Notes: generated by a model not told the origin, from the sequence alone. DNA of 64,000 bases from Rothia kristinae NBRC 15354 (GCF_001570865.1 NZ_BCSM01000005.1:62001-126000), one strand, 5' to 3'; numbered from the stretch's first letter, positions 7,898 through 17,636 are shown. Translations and numbers: made by a program.

Positions 7898-8815
7898 TCA
7901 CGGGGTCGGAGCGCCGCCGTTGACGTCCAGCACTGAGCCGACCACGTAGCTGGACTCCGCAGAAGCCAGGTACACGTACGCCGGGGCGATCTCCACGGGG
8001 TGACCGGCCCGCCCCAGCCAGGACTGCTGGCCGAAGCCGTCCAGCTTCGCATCGGGCTGCCCGTCGGTGACCTGCAGCGGCGTCCAGAAGGGCCCCGGAG
8101 CCACCGCGTTCACGCGGATCCCCTGCGGGGCCGCCTGCTGGGCCAGGGACTTGGTGAAGGCCTTGATCGCGGCCTTCGTCGCGGCGTAGTCCGGGAGCAC
8201 ATCCGAGGGCTTGTAGGCCTGCACCGAGGTGGTGTTGATGATGGTCGAACCGGCCGGCATCACCCGCAGCGCCGCCCGGGACAGGGTGAACATCGCCTGC
8301 ACGTTGAGGGCGAAGCTGCGATCCACCTGGTCATCGGTGAGCTCCTGGATGCTCTCGGACCAGAACTGCATGCCCGCGTTGTTGACCAGGATGTCCAGCC
8401 CGCCCAGCTCCTGAACGGCGGCCTCCACCAGCCCGTCCCGGTACGAGGCCTCCAGCAGATCCCCCGGCAGCAGCGCCGCGGTGCGGCCCTCCGCCCGGAT
8501 CAGCTCGGCGACCGCCTGGGCGTCCTCCTCCTCATCCGGCAGGTAGGCGATCGCGACGTCGGCGCCCTCGCGGGCGAAGGCGATCGCCACGGCCGCGCCG
8601 ATCCCGGAATCGCCCCCGGTGATCAGGGCCCGACGCCCGGGCAGGCGCCCCAGACCCCGGTAGGTGCGCTCGCCGCGATCCGGCTTCGGCTCCAGGCGGG
8701 CATCCAGCCCGGGATTGGGCTGGTGCTGGGGATCCGGGTTCAGCTGCGGGTAGGCGGTCACCGGGTTCGCGAACTCCAGCTGGGAGGCCACGGGGGTGCG
8801 CTGCTCATCGGTCAC
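7898..8815 (-). CDS. SDR family oxidoreductase (YghA-like, extended N-terminus)
   Basis: NAD(P)-dependent short-chain dehydrogenase of 305 aa. An N-terminal extension of about 55 residues (PQLNPDPQHQPNPG) precedes the Rossmann motif TGGDSGIG, then the structural NNAG, catalytic serine in TTSVQ, the YAATK catalytic Tyr/Lys and the substrate-loop PGPFWTPL. This is the layout of the YghA/glucose-ribitol dehydrogenase-like subgroup, often stress induced. The GTG start at 8815 is supported by AAGGAG 8 nt upstream; the longer reading frame beyond it is antisense to nothing useful. A second, frameshifted SDR of the same subgroup lies at 35136-35976. Confidence 0.88.
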   Translation of the reverse strand: MTDEQRTPVASQLEFANPVTAYPQLNPDPQHQPNPGLDARLEPKPDRGERTYRGLGRLPGRRALITGGDSGIGAAVAIAFAREGADVAIAYLPDEEEDAQAVAELIRAEGRTAALLPGDLLEASYRDGLVEAAVQELGGLDILVNNAGMQFWSESIQELTDDQVDRSFALNVQAMFTLSRAALRVMPAGSTIINTTSVQAYKPSDVLPDYAATKAAIKAFTKSLAQQAAPQGIRVNAVAPGPFWTPLQVTDGQPDAKLDGFGQQSWLGRAGHPVEIAPAYVYLASAESSYVVGSVLDVNGGAPTP

Positions 8816-8859
8816 GCTCTGCTCCTTATGTTGAGGGCCCGGGGTCACCGGGCCGGGGT

Positions 8860-8891
8860 GCGCGCCGACGCCGTGGGCGGCGTCGGCGCGC
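8860..8891 (-). terminator. Hairpin between gabD and the SDR gene
   Basis: GCGCGCCGACGCC (8860-8872) pairs perfectly with GGCGTCGGCGCGC (8879-8891) around a 6-nt loop. It lies 40 nt past the gabD stop on the minus strand and upstream of the SDR start, so it probably separates the two transcripts. Confidence 0.6.
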
Positions 8892-8931
8892 GAGGGGCCG
8901 CGGCGGGCGCGACCGGGTGCGGGGTGCGGCC

Positions 8932-10314
8932 TCAGAAGGACTGGGCGCTGACCCGCACCAGCTTCTCGTTGGTGAACTCCTTCAGGCCCCACTCGGCCAG
9001 CTCCCGGCCGTAGCCGGAGCGGCCGATGCCGCCGAAGGGCAGGCCCGCCTGGGTCACCAGGTGCTCGTTGACGTGCACCATCCCGGCCTGCATCCGCCGG
9101 GCGAAGCGCTCGCCGCGCTCCAGGTCCTCGGTCCACACCGAGGCCTGCAACCCGTAGTCGGTGTGGTTGGCCAGGCGCAGCGCGTCCTCCTCGTCCTCGG
9201 CGCGGTAGACGATCACGGCGGGGCCGAACAGCTCGTTGCAGCCCAGGTCGGAATCCGGGTCCACGTCGGTGAGCAGGGCGGGGGACATGAACCAGCCGGG
9301 ACGCTCCAGCTTCTCGCCGCCGGTGCGCAGGGTCGCCCCGTTCCGCACGGCGTCGTGGATGCGCTGGACCACCTCGTCCCGGGCGGTTTCGGAGGACAGA
9401 GGCCCCATGTCGGCGTCGGGATCGTCCCAGGCGCCCACGCGGATCGCCTCCACGGCCTCCTGGGCCTTGGCGACGAACTCCTCGTAGAGCTCATCGACCA
9501 CGATGATCCGCTTGGGGGAGGTGCACACCTGCCCCTGCACGGAGGTGCGCAGCCCGACGGCGGTGCGCACCAGCGCGTCCAGGTCCGAGGTGTCCAGGAC
9601 GACGAACGGGTCGTTGCCGCCCAGCTCCAGCACGGACTTCTTGAGGTTCTTCCCCGCGTTTTGCGCGACGGAGGCCCCGGCCCGCTCGGAGCCGGTCAAG
9701 GAGACCCCGCGCACCCGGAAGTCCTCCAGCACGGCGGGGACGTCCTCGGTGTCCAGGTAGAGGTTGATGTAGGCGTCCTCCGGGATCCCGGCCTCGTGCA
9801 GGATCTCGGCGAAGGTGCCCGCGGACAGCGGGCAGATGGCCGCCTGCTTCATCAGGATCGTGTTGCCGATCAGCAGATTCGGGGCGGCGAAGCGGGCCAG
9901 CTGGTAGTAGGGGAAGTTCCACGGCATGATCCCCAGCAGCACGCCCAGCGGCTCGTGCTCCACGATGGTCTTCTGCGCGCCCTGCGGCTGCAGCTCGGTG
10001 GGCTCCAGGACGTCGGGGCCGTGCTCGGCGTACCAGCGGAAGATGGAGGCGACCAGCTGGACCTCCTGCAGGCCCTCGCTCTTGAGCTTGCCCATCTCCC
10101 GGCCGATGATCCCGGCCAGCTCCTCGGCGCGCTGCTCGAAGAGGTCTCCGACCTTCGCCAGGGCCTGGGCGCGCTGGGCGATCGGGGTGTCCCGCCAGGG
10201 GCCGACGGCGCGGTGCGCCCGCTCGATGATCTCGGGGATCTGCTGGGCGGGCAGGGAGTCGAAGGTCTGCTCGACCTCGCCGGTGGATGCGTTGGTCACT
10301 GCGAATTCGGTCAT
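8932..10314 (-). CDS. gabD: NAD(P)-dependent succinate-semialdehyde dehydrogenase
   Basis: Aldehyde dehydrogenase superfamily enzyme, 460 aa, that most likely oxidises succinate semialdehyde to succinate. Family signatures in order are the cofactor segment MPWNFPYYQLARF (about 137-149), general base Glu in VLELGGNDP near residue 230, nucleophile Cys in QVCTSPKR near 264, and NELFGPAV near 360. The short length and the MTEFAVTNASTGEVE start match the GabD/YneI type. A close paralogue is at 16254-17636, with a shared upstream pattern (GTTGACT then 7 nt then ATG). Substrate specificity is inferred; related semialdehydes are possible. Confidence 0.9.
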   Translation of the reverse strand: MTEFAVTNASTGEVEQTFDSLPAQQIPEIIERAHRAVGPWRDTPIAQRAQALAKVGDLFEQRAEELAGIIGREMGKLKSEGLQEVQLVASIFRWYAEHGPDVLEPTELQPQGAQKTIVEHEPLGVLLGIMPWNFPYYQLARFAAPNLLIGNTILMKQAAICPLSAGTFAEILHEAGIPEDAYINLYLDTEDVPAVLEDFRVRGVSLTGSERAGASVAQNAGKNLKKSVLELGGNDPFVVLDTSDLDALVRTAVGLRTSVQGQVCTSPKRIIVVDELYEEFVAKAQEAVEAIRVGAWDDPDADMGPLSSETARDEVVQRIHDAVRNGATLRTGGEKLERPGWFMSPALLTDVDPDSDLGCNELFGPAVIVYRAEDEEDALRLANHTDYGLQASVWTEDLERGERFARRMQAGMVHVNEHLVTQAGLPFGGIGRSGYGRELAEWGLKEFTNEKLVRVSAQSF

Positions 10315-10478
10315 AACCCCTAGTCAACGCCCCGGGTGGGGGACGGTTCCAGGGGTTTTCGCCGTGAGCATGACGACGGGGGCGTCATCCGGGGACGCCG
10401 GGCGTCATCGGCGCGTCGCACGGTCACATCCGCGTCCGTTCTTGGCTGGCCGCGGCTGCGCCGGTTCACTGGAGGGGT

Positions 10479-10588
10479 ACCTATCCAGAGCGGCCGAGAG
10501 ACCTGGCTCGACGACGCCGCAGCAACCACCCCCACCGCCCTCGTGCGACGGTTCGGGAACGGTGCTCCCGCCAGGACCGATGGATACC
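10479..10588 (+). promoter_or_regulatory. SAM-I (S-box) type riboswitch upstream of metF-metE
   Basis: The P1 stem is TATCC (10482-10486) with GGATA (10582-10586). The conserved S-box core reads CAGAG, then GAGAGACCTGGCTCGACGA and GCAGCAACC (10497-10527), followed by GGTGCTCCCGCCAGGACCGATGG, all in the canonical order. It should fold with SAM and lower expression of the downstream methionine genes. A GC hairpin (CAGCC/GGCTG, about 10594-10608) between the aptamer and the ribosome-binding site (AGAAGGAGG, 10635-10643) may be the expression platform. The rest of the 10315-10648 gap shows no gene. Confidence 0.88.
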
Positions 10589-10648
10589 GTGCGACAGCCG
10601 CCGCGGCTGCCGCGATCCGTCGGCCGATCCTGCAGAAGGAGGCCCGAC

Positions 10649-13600
10649 GTGCCCGCCGCACCCCCGACCCCGCCGCCCTCGCTGTCCTACGAGCTGTTCC
10701 CACCGCGCGGACCCGCCGCCCAGGACGCCCTGCTGCGCACCCTCGACGCCCTCGCCCCGACCGCCCCCGACTGGGTCTCCGTGACCACCGGGGTGCAGGC
10801 CGATCGACGCGCCGGCTGCCTGGACCTGCTGGAGCACCTGGTGCACCACACCCTGTACCGGCCGCTGGCCCACGTGATCGCCACGGGCAGCACCCGCGGG
10901 CAGCTGCGGGAGCTGACGGCCCGGATCCTGGACCTCGGGGTGCGCGGGATCCTCGCGCTGCGCGGGGACCGCCCGCCCGGATACGTCCCCGGGCCGGAGG
11001 AGCTGCCGTTCGCCCGCCACCTCGTGGAGCTGGTCCGGGAGGTGGAGCGGGAGCACCGCGCCCACCTGGGCGCTGGGCGCCTGGCGGTGGGGGTCGCGGC
11101 CTATCCCGTGCGCCACCCCGAATCCCCGAGCGCCCTGCACGACATCGAGGTGCTGCTGGCCAAGGAGCGGGCCGGGGCGGACTTCGCGATCACCCAGGTC
11201 TGCCAGGACCCGCAGGACCACGTCCGGCTGCGGGCCCGGGCCGAGCAGGCCGGGGTGGGGCTGCCGCTGGTGGCTGGGATCCTCCCGGTGACCAGCCTGC
11301 GCCGCTACGAGAGGGTCTGCGCCCTGGCCGGGCTGGCGGTGGACGAGCGCTTCGCCCACCGGCTGGAGACCGCCGAGAGCGAGACGCAGCGGCGTCGGGT
11401 GGGGGTGGCCCGGGCCCGGGAGCAGGCCCTGGCCGCCCTGGACGCCGGGGCGCCGGGACTGCACCTGTACACCTTCAACGAGCATCCCGCGGCCCTGGAG
11501 CTGCTGGAGGTCCTGGACCTGCCTCGCCCCTCCCCGACACCCCGCCCGCCCCTGGGCCGACGCAGTCCGGTGGAGACCGCCCGGGGGCACCTGCCCTCCG
11601 GCTCCCAGCCCCTGGACGAGGAGATCCTCCCGGCGCCTGCGACCGAGAAGCAGCGCCATCCGGGACCGCCGGACCGTTCCCGCCACCCCGATCACCCCCA
11701 CACCCGAGACACCCGATCCGATGCCGAGGAGACCACCGTGAGCACCACCGACCGCACCGCCGAGCACACTGAAGAGCGCGCCGCCCTGTCCACCCACGGG
11801 GCCGCCGCCTGCCCCTTCCCCGCCGCGACCGTCCTGGGATACCCGCGCATCGGGCCCCGCCGGGAGCTCAAGCGCGCCCTGGAGCGGCGCTGGTCCGGGA
11901 ACGCCGACGCCGCGGACCTGGCCAGCGAGGTCACCGCCCTGCGGGTGCGCACCGTCGCCCGGCTGCGCGAGCTGGGACTGACCGGCTGCTCCGCGATCCC
12001 CGCGTCCTTCGCCCTCTACGACCAGGTGCTCGACGCGATCGTCGCCACCGGGGCCGTGCCCGCCCGCTTCCACGACCTCGCCGACGAGCACGGGCGCCTG
12101 GACCGGGAGGCCTCCTTCGTCCTGGCCCGCGGCGACGCCGCCCGCGGGCCCCTGGAGATGACCAAGTGGTTCGACACCAACTACCACTACCTGGTCCCCG
12201 AGATCGGGCCGGAGACCCCCTTCGCGGCGAACCCCGAGGAGCTCAAGGGCCAGGTCTACGCCGGCACCTACTCCCCGGCCGACGCCGCGGCCCTGCGCCC
12301 GGCCGTCGTCGGACCCGTGACCTTCCTGCTGCTGGCCAAGCCCGAGGACTCCGCCCCGGCCGGCTACGACCCCCTGGACCGGCTGGAGGATCTGCTGCCG
12401 GTGTACTCCGAGCTGATCGCGGCCCTGGGGTGCACCGGGGTGCGCTGGGTGCAGCTGGAGGAGCCCGCCCTGGCGGCCGACCAGGACCGGGAGGATCTGC
12501 CGGAGCTGGTGGAGCGGGCCTACCGCGTGCTCTCCGAGGCCCGGGCGGCGGAGGACCCCGCCCTGCTGGTCACCACCGCCTACGGGGACGCCCGTGAGCT
12601 GCTGCCGGTGCTGGCCCGCACCGGGGTGGAGGCCGTGCACGCGGACCTGGCCTCCGGGCGGCGCGGACTGCGCCGGCTCACCGCCGAGCAGCTCGAGCCC
12701 TTCCTCGCCCCGCAGGCCCCGGCGCTGGTGGCCGGCGTCGTGGACGGGCGCAACGTGTGGCGCACGGACCTGCCGGGTGCCCTGGACCTGCTCGAGGAGC
12801 TGACCGAGGCCGGCGCCCGGGTGCGGGTGGGCACCTCCACCTCCCTGCTGCACGTGCCCCACGACCTCGAGGCCGAGACCGCCCTGCCCGGCCACGCCCG
12901 GAACCGCCTGGCCTTCGCGGACCAGAAGGTCCAGGAGGTGCTGATCCTCGCCCGCGGCCTGGCCGAGGGACGGGAGGCGATCGCCGAGGAGCTCGCGGCG
13001 GCCGAGGCGAGCCCGACCGAGCCGGGCCGCAGCACGCCCGACGCCGGGGACCCCGGGCTCGATGCGGCCGTGCGCTCGCGCGCCGCGGCCGTGGGCCCGC
13101 AGGACCGCCGGCGGGAGCCGGGACAGGTGCGTCGCGACATCCAGCGCGAACGCGGCGCGGCCGCGGGGCTGGGCCCGGTGCCGACCACGACCATCGGCTC
13201 CTTCCCGCAGACCCCCGAGATCCGGCGGGCCCGCGCCGAGCACCGGGCCGGGCGGCTGTCCGAGGAGGGCTACCGGGATCGGCTGCGGGAGGAGATCGCC
13301 CGGGTGATCCGGCTGCAGGAGGAGCTGGGGCTGGATGTGCTGGTGCACGGTGAGGCCGAGCGCAACGACATGGTCCAGTACTTCGCCGAGCACTTCGAGG
13401 GCTTCTCCGCGACCGAGCACGGCTGGGTGCAGTCCTACGGCTCTCGCTGCACCCGCCCCTCGATCCTGTGGGGCGACGTCTCCCGGAAGGGGGAGGGGGT
13501 GCGCGGGGAGGCCTTCACCGTCCCGTGGATCACCTGGGCGCAGTCGCTGACCGAGCGCCCGGTCAAGGGGATGCTCACCGGCCCGGTCACGATCCTCGCG

Positions 13601-14218
13601 TGGTCCTTCGTCCGGGAGGACCAGCCGCTGGCCGTCACCGCGGACCAGGTGGCCCTGGCCCTGCGCGATGAGGTGAGGGATCTGGAGGACGCCGGCATCG
13701 GCATCGTGCAGGTGGACGAGCCGGCCCTGCGCGAGCTGCTGCCGCTGCGTCGGGAGGACCACGCCGCGTACCTGGAGTGGGCGGTGCAGGCCTTCCGCCT
13801 GGCCACCTCCGGGGTGCGCGCCGAGACCCAGATCCACACGCACCTGTGCTACTCGGAGTTCGGGGAGGTGCTCGCGGCGATCGACGCGCTGGACGCCGAC
13901 GTCACCAGCGTGGAGGCGGCCCGCTCCCGGATGGAGCTGCTGGCCCCGCTGGCCGAGTCCGGTTTCGACCGCGGCATCGGGCCGGGGGTGTGGGACATCC
14001 ACTCCCCGCGGGTGCCCGCCGAGGAGGAGATCCGGGACCTGCTCCAGGCCGCGGCGCGGGTGGTGCCGGCGGATCGGCTGTGGGCCAACCCGGACTGCGG
14101 GCTGAAGACCCGGGGATACCCGGAGACCGAGGCCGCGCTGCGCCACCTGGTGGCCGCGGCCGCGGCGGTGCGTCGGGAGGCCGCGGCGCGTCCGGAGGAG
14201 GCGGTGCCGGTGGCCTGA
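10649..14218 (+). CDS. metE: MetF-MetE: 5,10-methylenetetrahydrofolate reductase fused in frame to cobalamin-independent methionine synthase
   Basis: One open frame of 1189 codons. Residues 1-290 are Met[32 protein letters not shown] and the typical end [19 protein letters not shown]; this domain makes 5-methyl-THF. A Pro/Asp/His-rich linker of about 70 residues follows with no stop codon. From about residue 364 the frame is Met[46 protein letters not shown], zinc ligands in [10 protein letters not shown] and NPDCGLKTR, and active site [11 protein letters not shown]; this domain methylates homocysteine. The GTG at 10649 has AGAAGGAGG. An internal GTG at 11738 with its own GAGGAG could yield separate MetE (826 aa). 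The upstream riboswitch controls both. Confidence 0.9.
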   Translation: MPAAPPTPPPSLSYELFPPRGPAAQDALLRTLDALAPTAPDWVSVTTGVQADRRAGCLDLLEHLVHHTLYRPLAHVIATGSTRGQLRELTARILDLGVRGILALRGDRPPGYVPGPEELPFARHLVELVREVEREHRAHLGAGRLAVGVAAYPVRHPESPSALHDIEVLLAKERAGADFAITQVCQDPQDHVRLRARAEQAGVGLPLVAGILPVTSLRRYERVCALAGLAVDERFAHRLETAESETQRRRVGVARAREQALAALDAGAPGLHLYTFNEHPAALELLEVLDLPRPSPTPRPPLGRRSPVETARGHLPSGSQPLDEEILPAPATEKQRHPGPPDRSRHPDHPHTRDTRSDAEETTVSTTDRTAEHTEERAALSTHGAAACPFPAATVLGYPRIGPRRELKRALERRWSGNADAADLASEVTALRVRTVARLRELGLTGCSAIPASFALYDQVLDAIVATGAVPARFHDLADEHGRLDREASFVLARGDAARGPLEMTKWFDTNYHYLVPEIGPETPFAANPEELKGQVYAGTYSPADAAALRPAVVGPVTFLLLAKPEDSAPAGYDPLDRLEDLLPVYSELIAALGCTGVRWVQLEEPALAADQDREDLPELVERAYRVLSEARAAEDPALLVTTAYGDARELLPVLARTGVEAVHADLASGRRGLRRLTAEQLEPFLAPQAPALVAGVVDGRNVWRTDLPGALDLLEELTEAGARVRVGTSTSLLHVPHDLEAETALPGHARNRLAFADQKVQEVLILARGLAEGREAIAEELAAAEASPTEPGRSTPDAGDPGLDAAVRSRAAAVGPQDRRREPGQVRRDIQRERGAAAGLGPVPTTTIGSFPQTPEIRRARAEHRAGRLSEEGYRDRLREEIARVIRLQEELGLDVLVHGEAERNDMVQYFAEHFEGFSATEHGWVQSYGSRCTRPSILWGDVSRKGEGVRGEAFTVPWITWAQSLTERPVKGMLTGPVTILAWSFVREDQPLAVTADQVALALRDEVRDLEDAGIGIVQVDEPALRELLPLRREDHAAYLEWAVQAFRLATSGVRAETQIHTHLCYSEFGEVLAAIDALDADVTSVEAARSRMELLAPLAESGFDRGIGPGVWDIHSPRVPAEEEIRDLLQAAARVVPADRLWANPDCGLKTRGYPETEAALRHLVAAAAAVRREAAARPEEAVPVA
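11726..11740 (+). promoter_or_regulatory. Internal ribosome-binding site and GTG start for MetE
   Basis: GAGGAG (11726-11731), then 6 nt, then GTG (11738-11740), in frame with metF upstream. It marks the ancestral metE start ([10 protein letters not shown]). It suggests that free MetE is made as well as, or instead of, the read-through MetF-MetE polypeptide. Confidence 0.65.
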
Positions 14219-14225
14219 GCCCCGC

Positions 14226-14813
14226 TCAGTCCTCGGGCAGCAGCTCGACGATCCCCTCCAGGAACTCCGGGGTGTCCAGTCCCGGATCCACCGAGATCCG
14301 CACGAAGTAGCCGTGCATGAGAGCCAGCAGCCCGTCCGCGCGGCGCCGGGCCAGCTCCTCCGCGGGCCCGGCGTCGCCCTGACGGCGGGCCCAGGGCAGC
14401 AGGGCCCCGGCCATCAGGTCCCGGACCCGCCGCAGGTTGCCCCGGGCCAGCTGCGCGATCCGGGGGTCCAGGACGGCCTCGGACCACAGCTGCAGGAACA
14501 TGCGCATCAGGTCTCGGTCCACGACGTCGCGCGGCACGGTGCGGGCGATGCCCCGGGGGGTCACGGCCTGCTCCGCGCTCGCGGCCTCGGCCAGGATCCG
14601 CTCGGCCCGCTGAAGGGTGCGCTCGGCGGTGGCCTGCAGGATCTCGTCCTTGGAGGAGAAGTGGGAGTAGATGGATCCGGCCGAGAGTCCGGATTCGCGG
14701 ATGATCTCGGCCATCGAGGTTCCGGTGAAACCGCGGCGGCGGAAGCAGGCGGCGGCGTCGTCGAGGATCTGTCGGCGGCGGGCGTCTCTGGTCTCATCGG
14801 TCAGGCGCGGCAT
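14226..14813 (-). CDS. TetR/AcrR family transcriptional regulator
   Basis: A 195-aa dimeric repressor. Residues 10-58 form a TetR N-terminal DNA-binding domain ([19 protein letters not shown], then [21 protein letters not shown], then SSKDEIL). The C-terminal ligand domain ends [20 protein letters not shown] and has no recognisable ligand specificity. It diverges from the YhgE/Pip-like gene at 14881. Two related 14-bp palindromes occupy the gap, and one of them covers a TATTCT hexamer 6 nt from this ATG, so the protein probably represses itself as well as the divergent gene. The start is likely leaderless; no Shine-Dalgarno sequence is seen. Confidence 0.9.
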   Translation of the reverse strand: MPRLTDETRDARRRQILDDAAACFRRRGFTGTSMAEIIRESGLSAGSIYSHFSSKDEILQATAERTLQRAERILAEAASAEQAVTPRGIARTVPRDVVDRDLMRMFLQLWSEAVLDPRIAQLARGNLRRVRDLMAGALLPWARRQGDAGPAEELARRRADGLLALMHGYFVRISVDPGLDTPEFLEGIVELLPED

Positions 14814-14819
14814 ACACAG

Positions 14820-14865
14820 AGAATACCCGTTCTGTTATGGTGTTCCCAAACAGAACAGGCATTCT
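14820..14865. promoter_or_regulatory. Twin TetR-type operators in a divergent promoter
   Basis: AGAATACCCGTTCT (14820-14833) and AGAACAGGCATTCT (14852-14865) are each near-palindromes and are mirror images of one another, forming a larger inverted repeat of 16-nt arms with two mismatches. Their centres are 32 bp apart, about three helical turns. The left site contains TATTCT (minus strand), 6 nt from the tetR ATG. Between the sites TATGGT (14836-14841) could be the -10 for the plus-strand gene. Binding at both would shut both promoters. Confidence 0.7.
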
Positions 14866-14880
14866 TTACGAGGAGCATCC

Positions 14881-16137
14881 ATGTCCGCACCCGAGCAGGC
14901 CGCCGCGGCACCCGCCGCCTCCCGCCGGATCCACGCCCCCAGCTCCTGGCCGCGGGCCGGGATGGTCGCGCTGATCTGCGCTGTCGTCGTGACGATCATC
15001 GTCCTGGCCTTCACCTGGCCCACCAAGACCCAGGAGGCCAAGGACCTGCCCATCTCCGTGGCCGGGCCGCAGGAGCGGGTCCAGCAGCTGGAGGACACCC
15101 TGGAGCAGGCCCGCCCCGGGGTCTTCGATTTCCACGAGGTCTCGAGCCGGGACGACGCCGAGCAGCAGATCCGCCGGCAGGAGACCGTCGGGGCCATCGT
15201 CTTCTCCGATGACGCCCAGCAGCCGCCCGAGATCCTCAAGGCCACCGCCGCCGGAACCGTTCCCGCGCAGCTGATGACCGCCCTGGGGGAGCAGCTGCAG
15301 TCCCAGATCCGGGCCGGTCTCCAGCAGCGGGCCGACGCGGCCCAGCAGCAGCTGCAGGCCTCCGGCGCCCAGGCCTCCCCGCAGCAGATCCAGCAGGCGG
15401 TGGGCCTGCAGAAGGCCGCCGCGAGCACCAAGGTGACCGTGACCGACGTCGTCGGCCTCTCCGACGAGGATCCCAACGGCGCCGGCTTCACCGCCGCCTC
15501 CTTCCCCCTCGTGCTCGGCGGGATCATCGGTGGCGTGCTGGTGAACACCATGGTGCACGGACTCTGGCGGCGCCTGTTCGCCGCGGGGGCCTACGCCGTC
15601 GTCGCGGGGCTGAGCCTGACCCTGATCCTGCACACCTGGTTCGGCTTCGTGCAGGGAGGCTTCCTGGTGGACTGGATGGTCTTCATCCTGTCCGTGCTGG
15701 GCACCTCCAGCTTCATCCTGGGCTGCACCGCGCTGATCGGCAACGCAGGGATCGGTCTGGGCGCGGTGATCACGATGTTCCTGGGCAACCCGCTGTCCGG
15801 TGCTCAGGTGCCCTGGCAGTTCTACCCGCACCCCTGGGGCTGGATCGGCCAGCACCTGGTGCCGGGTGCGGCTCAGCACCTGCTGCGCAGCGAGTCCTTC
15901 TTCCCCGACGCCGACACCGCCGAGCAGTGGTGGACCCTGATCTTCTGGGCCCTGCTGGGTGTCGCCCTGACCGTGGTGGGCTACCTGGTGCACCACCACG
16001 GCAGGACCAGCGATGTGTCCGAGGAGCAGTGGGAGGAAGCCCACGAGGGCGGGGCCCGCGGTGCCGAATCCGCGAGCAGCGTCGCGTCTCAGGCCGGTGC
16101 CGCGACTGCCGCGCCGCGCCATCGGGCCGCCGGCTGA
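14881..16137 (+). CDS. YhgE/Pip-like (DUF3533-type) membrane protein, putative efflux permease
   Basis: A 418-aa membrane protein. One membrane helix (about 27-47) is followed by a large extracytoplasmic region containing a Gln-rich coiled segment (about 130-180), then about five helices (from FPLVLGGIIGGVLV) and a cytoplasmic tail. The plan, one helix, long loop, ABC-2-like membrane bundle, is that of YhgE/Pip and DUF3533 proteins. GAGGAG precedes the ATG. Control by the adjacent TetR regulator through twin operators suggests a drug- or stress-inducible exporter, an inference. The N-terminal loop resembles both halves of the double protein at 48903-51218. Confidence 0.75.
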   Translation: MSAPEQAAAAPAASRRIHAPSSWPRAGMVALICAVVVTIIVLAFTWPTKTQEAKDLPISVAGPQERVQQLEDTLEQARPGVFDFHEVSSRDDAEQQIRRQETVGAIVFSDDAQQPPEILKATAAGTVPAQLMTALGEQLQSQIRAGLQQRADAAQQQLQASGAQASPQQIQQAVGLQKAAASTKVTVTDVVGLSDEDPNGAGFTAASFPLVLGGIIGGVLVNTMVHGLWRRLFAAGAYAVVAGLSLTLILHTWFGFVQGGFLVDWMVFILSVLGTSSFILGCTALIGNAGIGLGAVITMFLGNPLSGAQVPWQFYPHPWGWIGQHLVPGAAQHLLRSESFFPDADTAEQWWTLIFWALLGVALTVVGYLVHHHGRTSDVSEEQWEEAHEGGARGAESASSVASQAGAATAAPRHRAAG

Positions 16138-16171
16138 CTCCACCCCGGCGCCGCTGAGCGCCCCCGTGCCG

Positions 16172-16230
16172 CGAGCCGGCGCCCCCGCCCTTCCGGATCC
16201 GCAGATCCGAGGGACGGGGGCGCCGGCTCG
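16172..16230. terminator. Bidirectional terminator between convergent genes
   Basis: CGAGCCGGCGCCCCCG (16172-16187) pairs perfectly with CGGGGGCGCCGGCTCG (16215-16230), a 16-bp stem with a 27-nt loop. It sits between the convergent stops of the membrane protein gene and the second gabD, followed by TTCGTGG on the plus strand. Confidence 0.75.
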
Positions 16231-16253
16231 TTCGTGGCTGGTCCGGGGCGGGG

Positions 16254-17636
16254 CTACAGCTCCTGCTCGTGCACCCGGAAGGTCTTCTCGTTGGTGAACT
16301 CGCGCAGGGCCCACTGGGCGCCCTCGCGGCCGTAGCCGGAGAGGTTGATCCCGCCGAAGGGGAACTCCGGACCGGACTCCATGTGCGCGTTGATCTGCAG
16401 CATGCCCACCTGCACCCGCTCGCCCACGCGGCGGGCCCGCTCCACATCCGTGGACCACACCGAGCCCATCAGGCCGTACGGGGTGTCGTTGGCGATGCGG
16501 ATCGCGTCCTCCTCGTCCTCGGCCTTGAAGATGTTGACGATCGGCCCGAACATCTCCCGGCAGCCCATGTCCGAATCCAGCGGGGCGTCGGTGATCAGGG
16601 CGGGGGACATGAACCAGCCCGGCCGGTCCAGCTTCTCGCCCCCGCAGTGCAGGGTCGCGCCGTCCTTCACGGCCTGCTGCACGGACTCCACGAGCTCATC
16701 CCGGGCGGATTCGGAGGACAGCGGGCCCATGTCCGTGTCCTCGGCGTCGTAGTCACCGACGACGGTGGCCTCCACGGCCTTCTTGGCCGCGGCGACGAAC
16801 TCGTCGTAGATGTCCTTCAGCACGATGAAGCGCTTGGGGGAGGTACACACCTGCCCGGCGTTGGCCAGGCGCAGGGACACGGCCTTCTTCGCCAGGGCCG
16901 CGACGTCGTCGGTGTCCAGCACGATCAGCGGGTCGTTGCCGCCCAGCTCCAGCACGGAGCGCTTCAGGTGCTTGGCCGCGATCCCGGCGACCGCGGCCCC
17001 GGCCTTCTCCGAGCCGGTCAGGGAGAAGCCCTTCACGCGCGGATCGCCCAGGACCACCTCGGCGTCGGAGGAGTCCATGTACACGTTGGTGTACACCCCC
17101 TCCGGCAGCCCGGCCTCCACCAGCAGATCCGCCAGGGCCTGGGAGGACTTCGGGCAGATCGCCGCCTGCTTCATGATGATCGCGTTGCCGACCATCAGGT
17201 TGGGCAGGGCGAAGCGGGCCAGCTGGTTGTACGGGAAGTTCCACGGCATGATGCTCAGCAGCACGCCCAGCGGGTCGTGCTTGACGACGGTGCTCACCCC
17301 GTCGGAGGGGTGCAGCTCGGTGGGGGCCAGGAACTCCTCCGCGTGCTCGGCGTACCAGCGGGCGGTCGCGGCGACCTTCTTCACCTCCGCGATGGTCTGC
17401 GGCTTCGGCTTGCCCATCTCGTGCCCGACGATCTCCGCCAGCTCCTCCTGGCGGGCCTCGAACAGGTCCGCGAAGCGGTTCAGGATCTCCCCGCGCTCGG
17501 CGTAGGACCGCTGGGACCAGTCCTGGTAGGCGGCGTCGGCGCGGTCGACCACGTCCTTCAGCTGCTCCTCGGTGAGCGAATCGAAGGTCTCCTCGACCTC
17601 GCCGGTGTTGGGATTGGTGACTGCGAAAGTGCTCAT
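16254..17636 (-). CDS. gabD: NAD(P)-dependent succinate-semialdehyde dehydrogenase, second copy
   Basis: A 460-aa aldehyde dehydrogenase, the same length as its paralogue at 8932-10314 and alignable throughout (MPWNFPYNQLARFALPNL, VLELGGNDP with the general-base Glu near 230, QVCTSPKR with the nucleophilic Cys near 262, CREMFGPIV near 356). It should also convert succinate semialdehyde to succinate. The two copies differ most in the N-terminal 120 residues. Keeping two such enzymes 6 kb apart suggests different substrates or different regulation rather than a recent duplication. It stands alone on the minus strand, 126 nt downstream of the YrhK-like gene. Confidence 0.9.
   Translation of the reverse strand: MSTFAVTNPNTGEVEETFDSLTEEQLKDVVDRADAAYQDWSQRSYAERGEILNRFADLFEARQEELAEIVGHEMGKPKPQTIAEVKKVAATARWYAEHAEEFLAPTELHPSDGVSTVVKHDPLGVLLSIMPWNFPYNQLARFALPNLMVGNAIIMKQAAICPKSSQALADLLVEAGLPEGVYTNVYMDSSDAEVVLGDPRVKGFSLTGSEKAGAAVAGIAAKHLKRSVLELGGNDPLIVLDTDDVAALAKKAVSLRLANAGQVCTSPKRFIVLKDIYDEFVAAAKKAVEATVVGDYDAEDTDMGPLSSESARDELVESVQQAVKDGATLHCGGEKLDRPGWFMSPALITDAPLDSDMGCREMFGPIVNIFKAEDEEDAIRIANDTPYGLMGSVWSTDVERARRVGERVQVGMLQINAHMESGPEFPFGGINLSGYGREGAQWALREFTNEKTFRVHEQEL

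Noticed and set aside
9926-10648. Upstream extension of the metF-metE frame
   Set aside because: It overlaps gabD on the other strand and the SAM riboswitch, and lacks a ribosome-binding site; the GTG at 10649 has a strong one.
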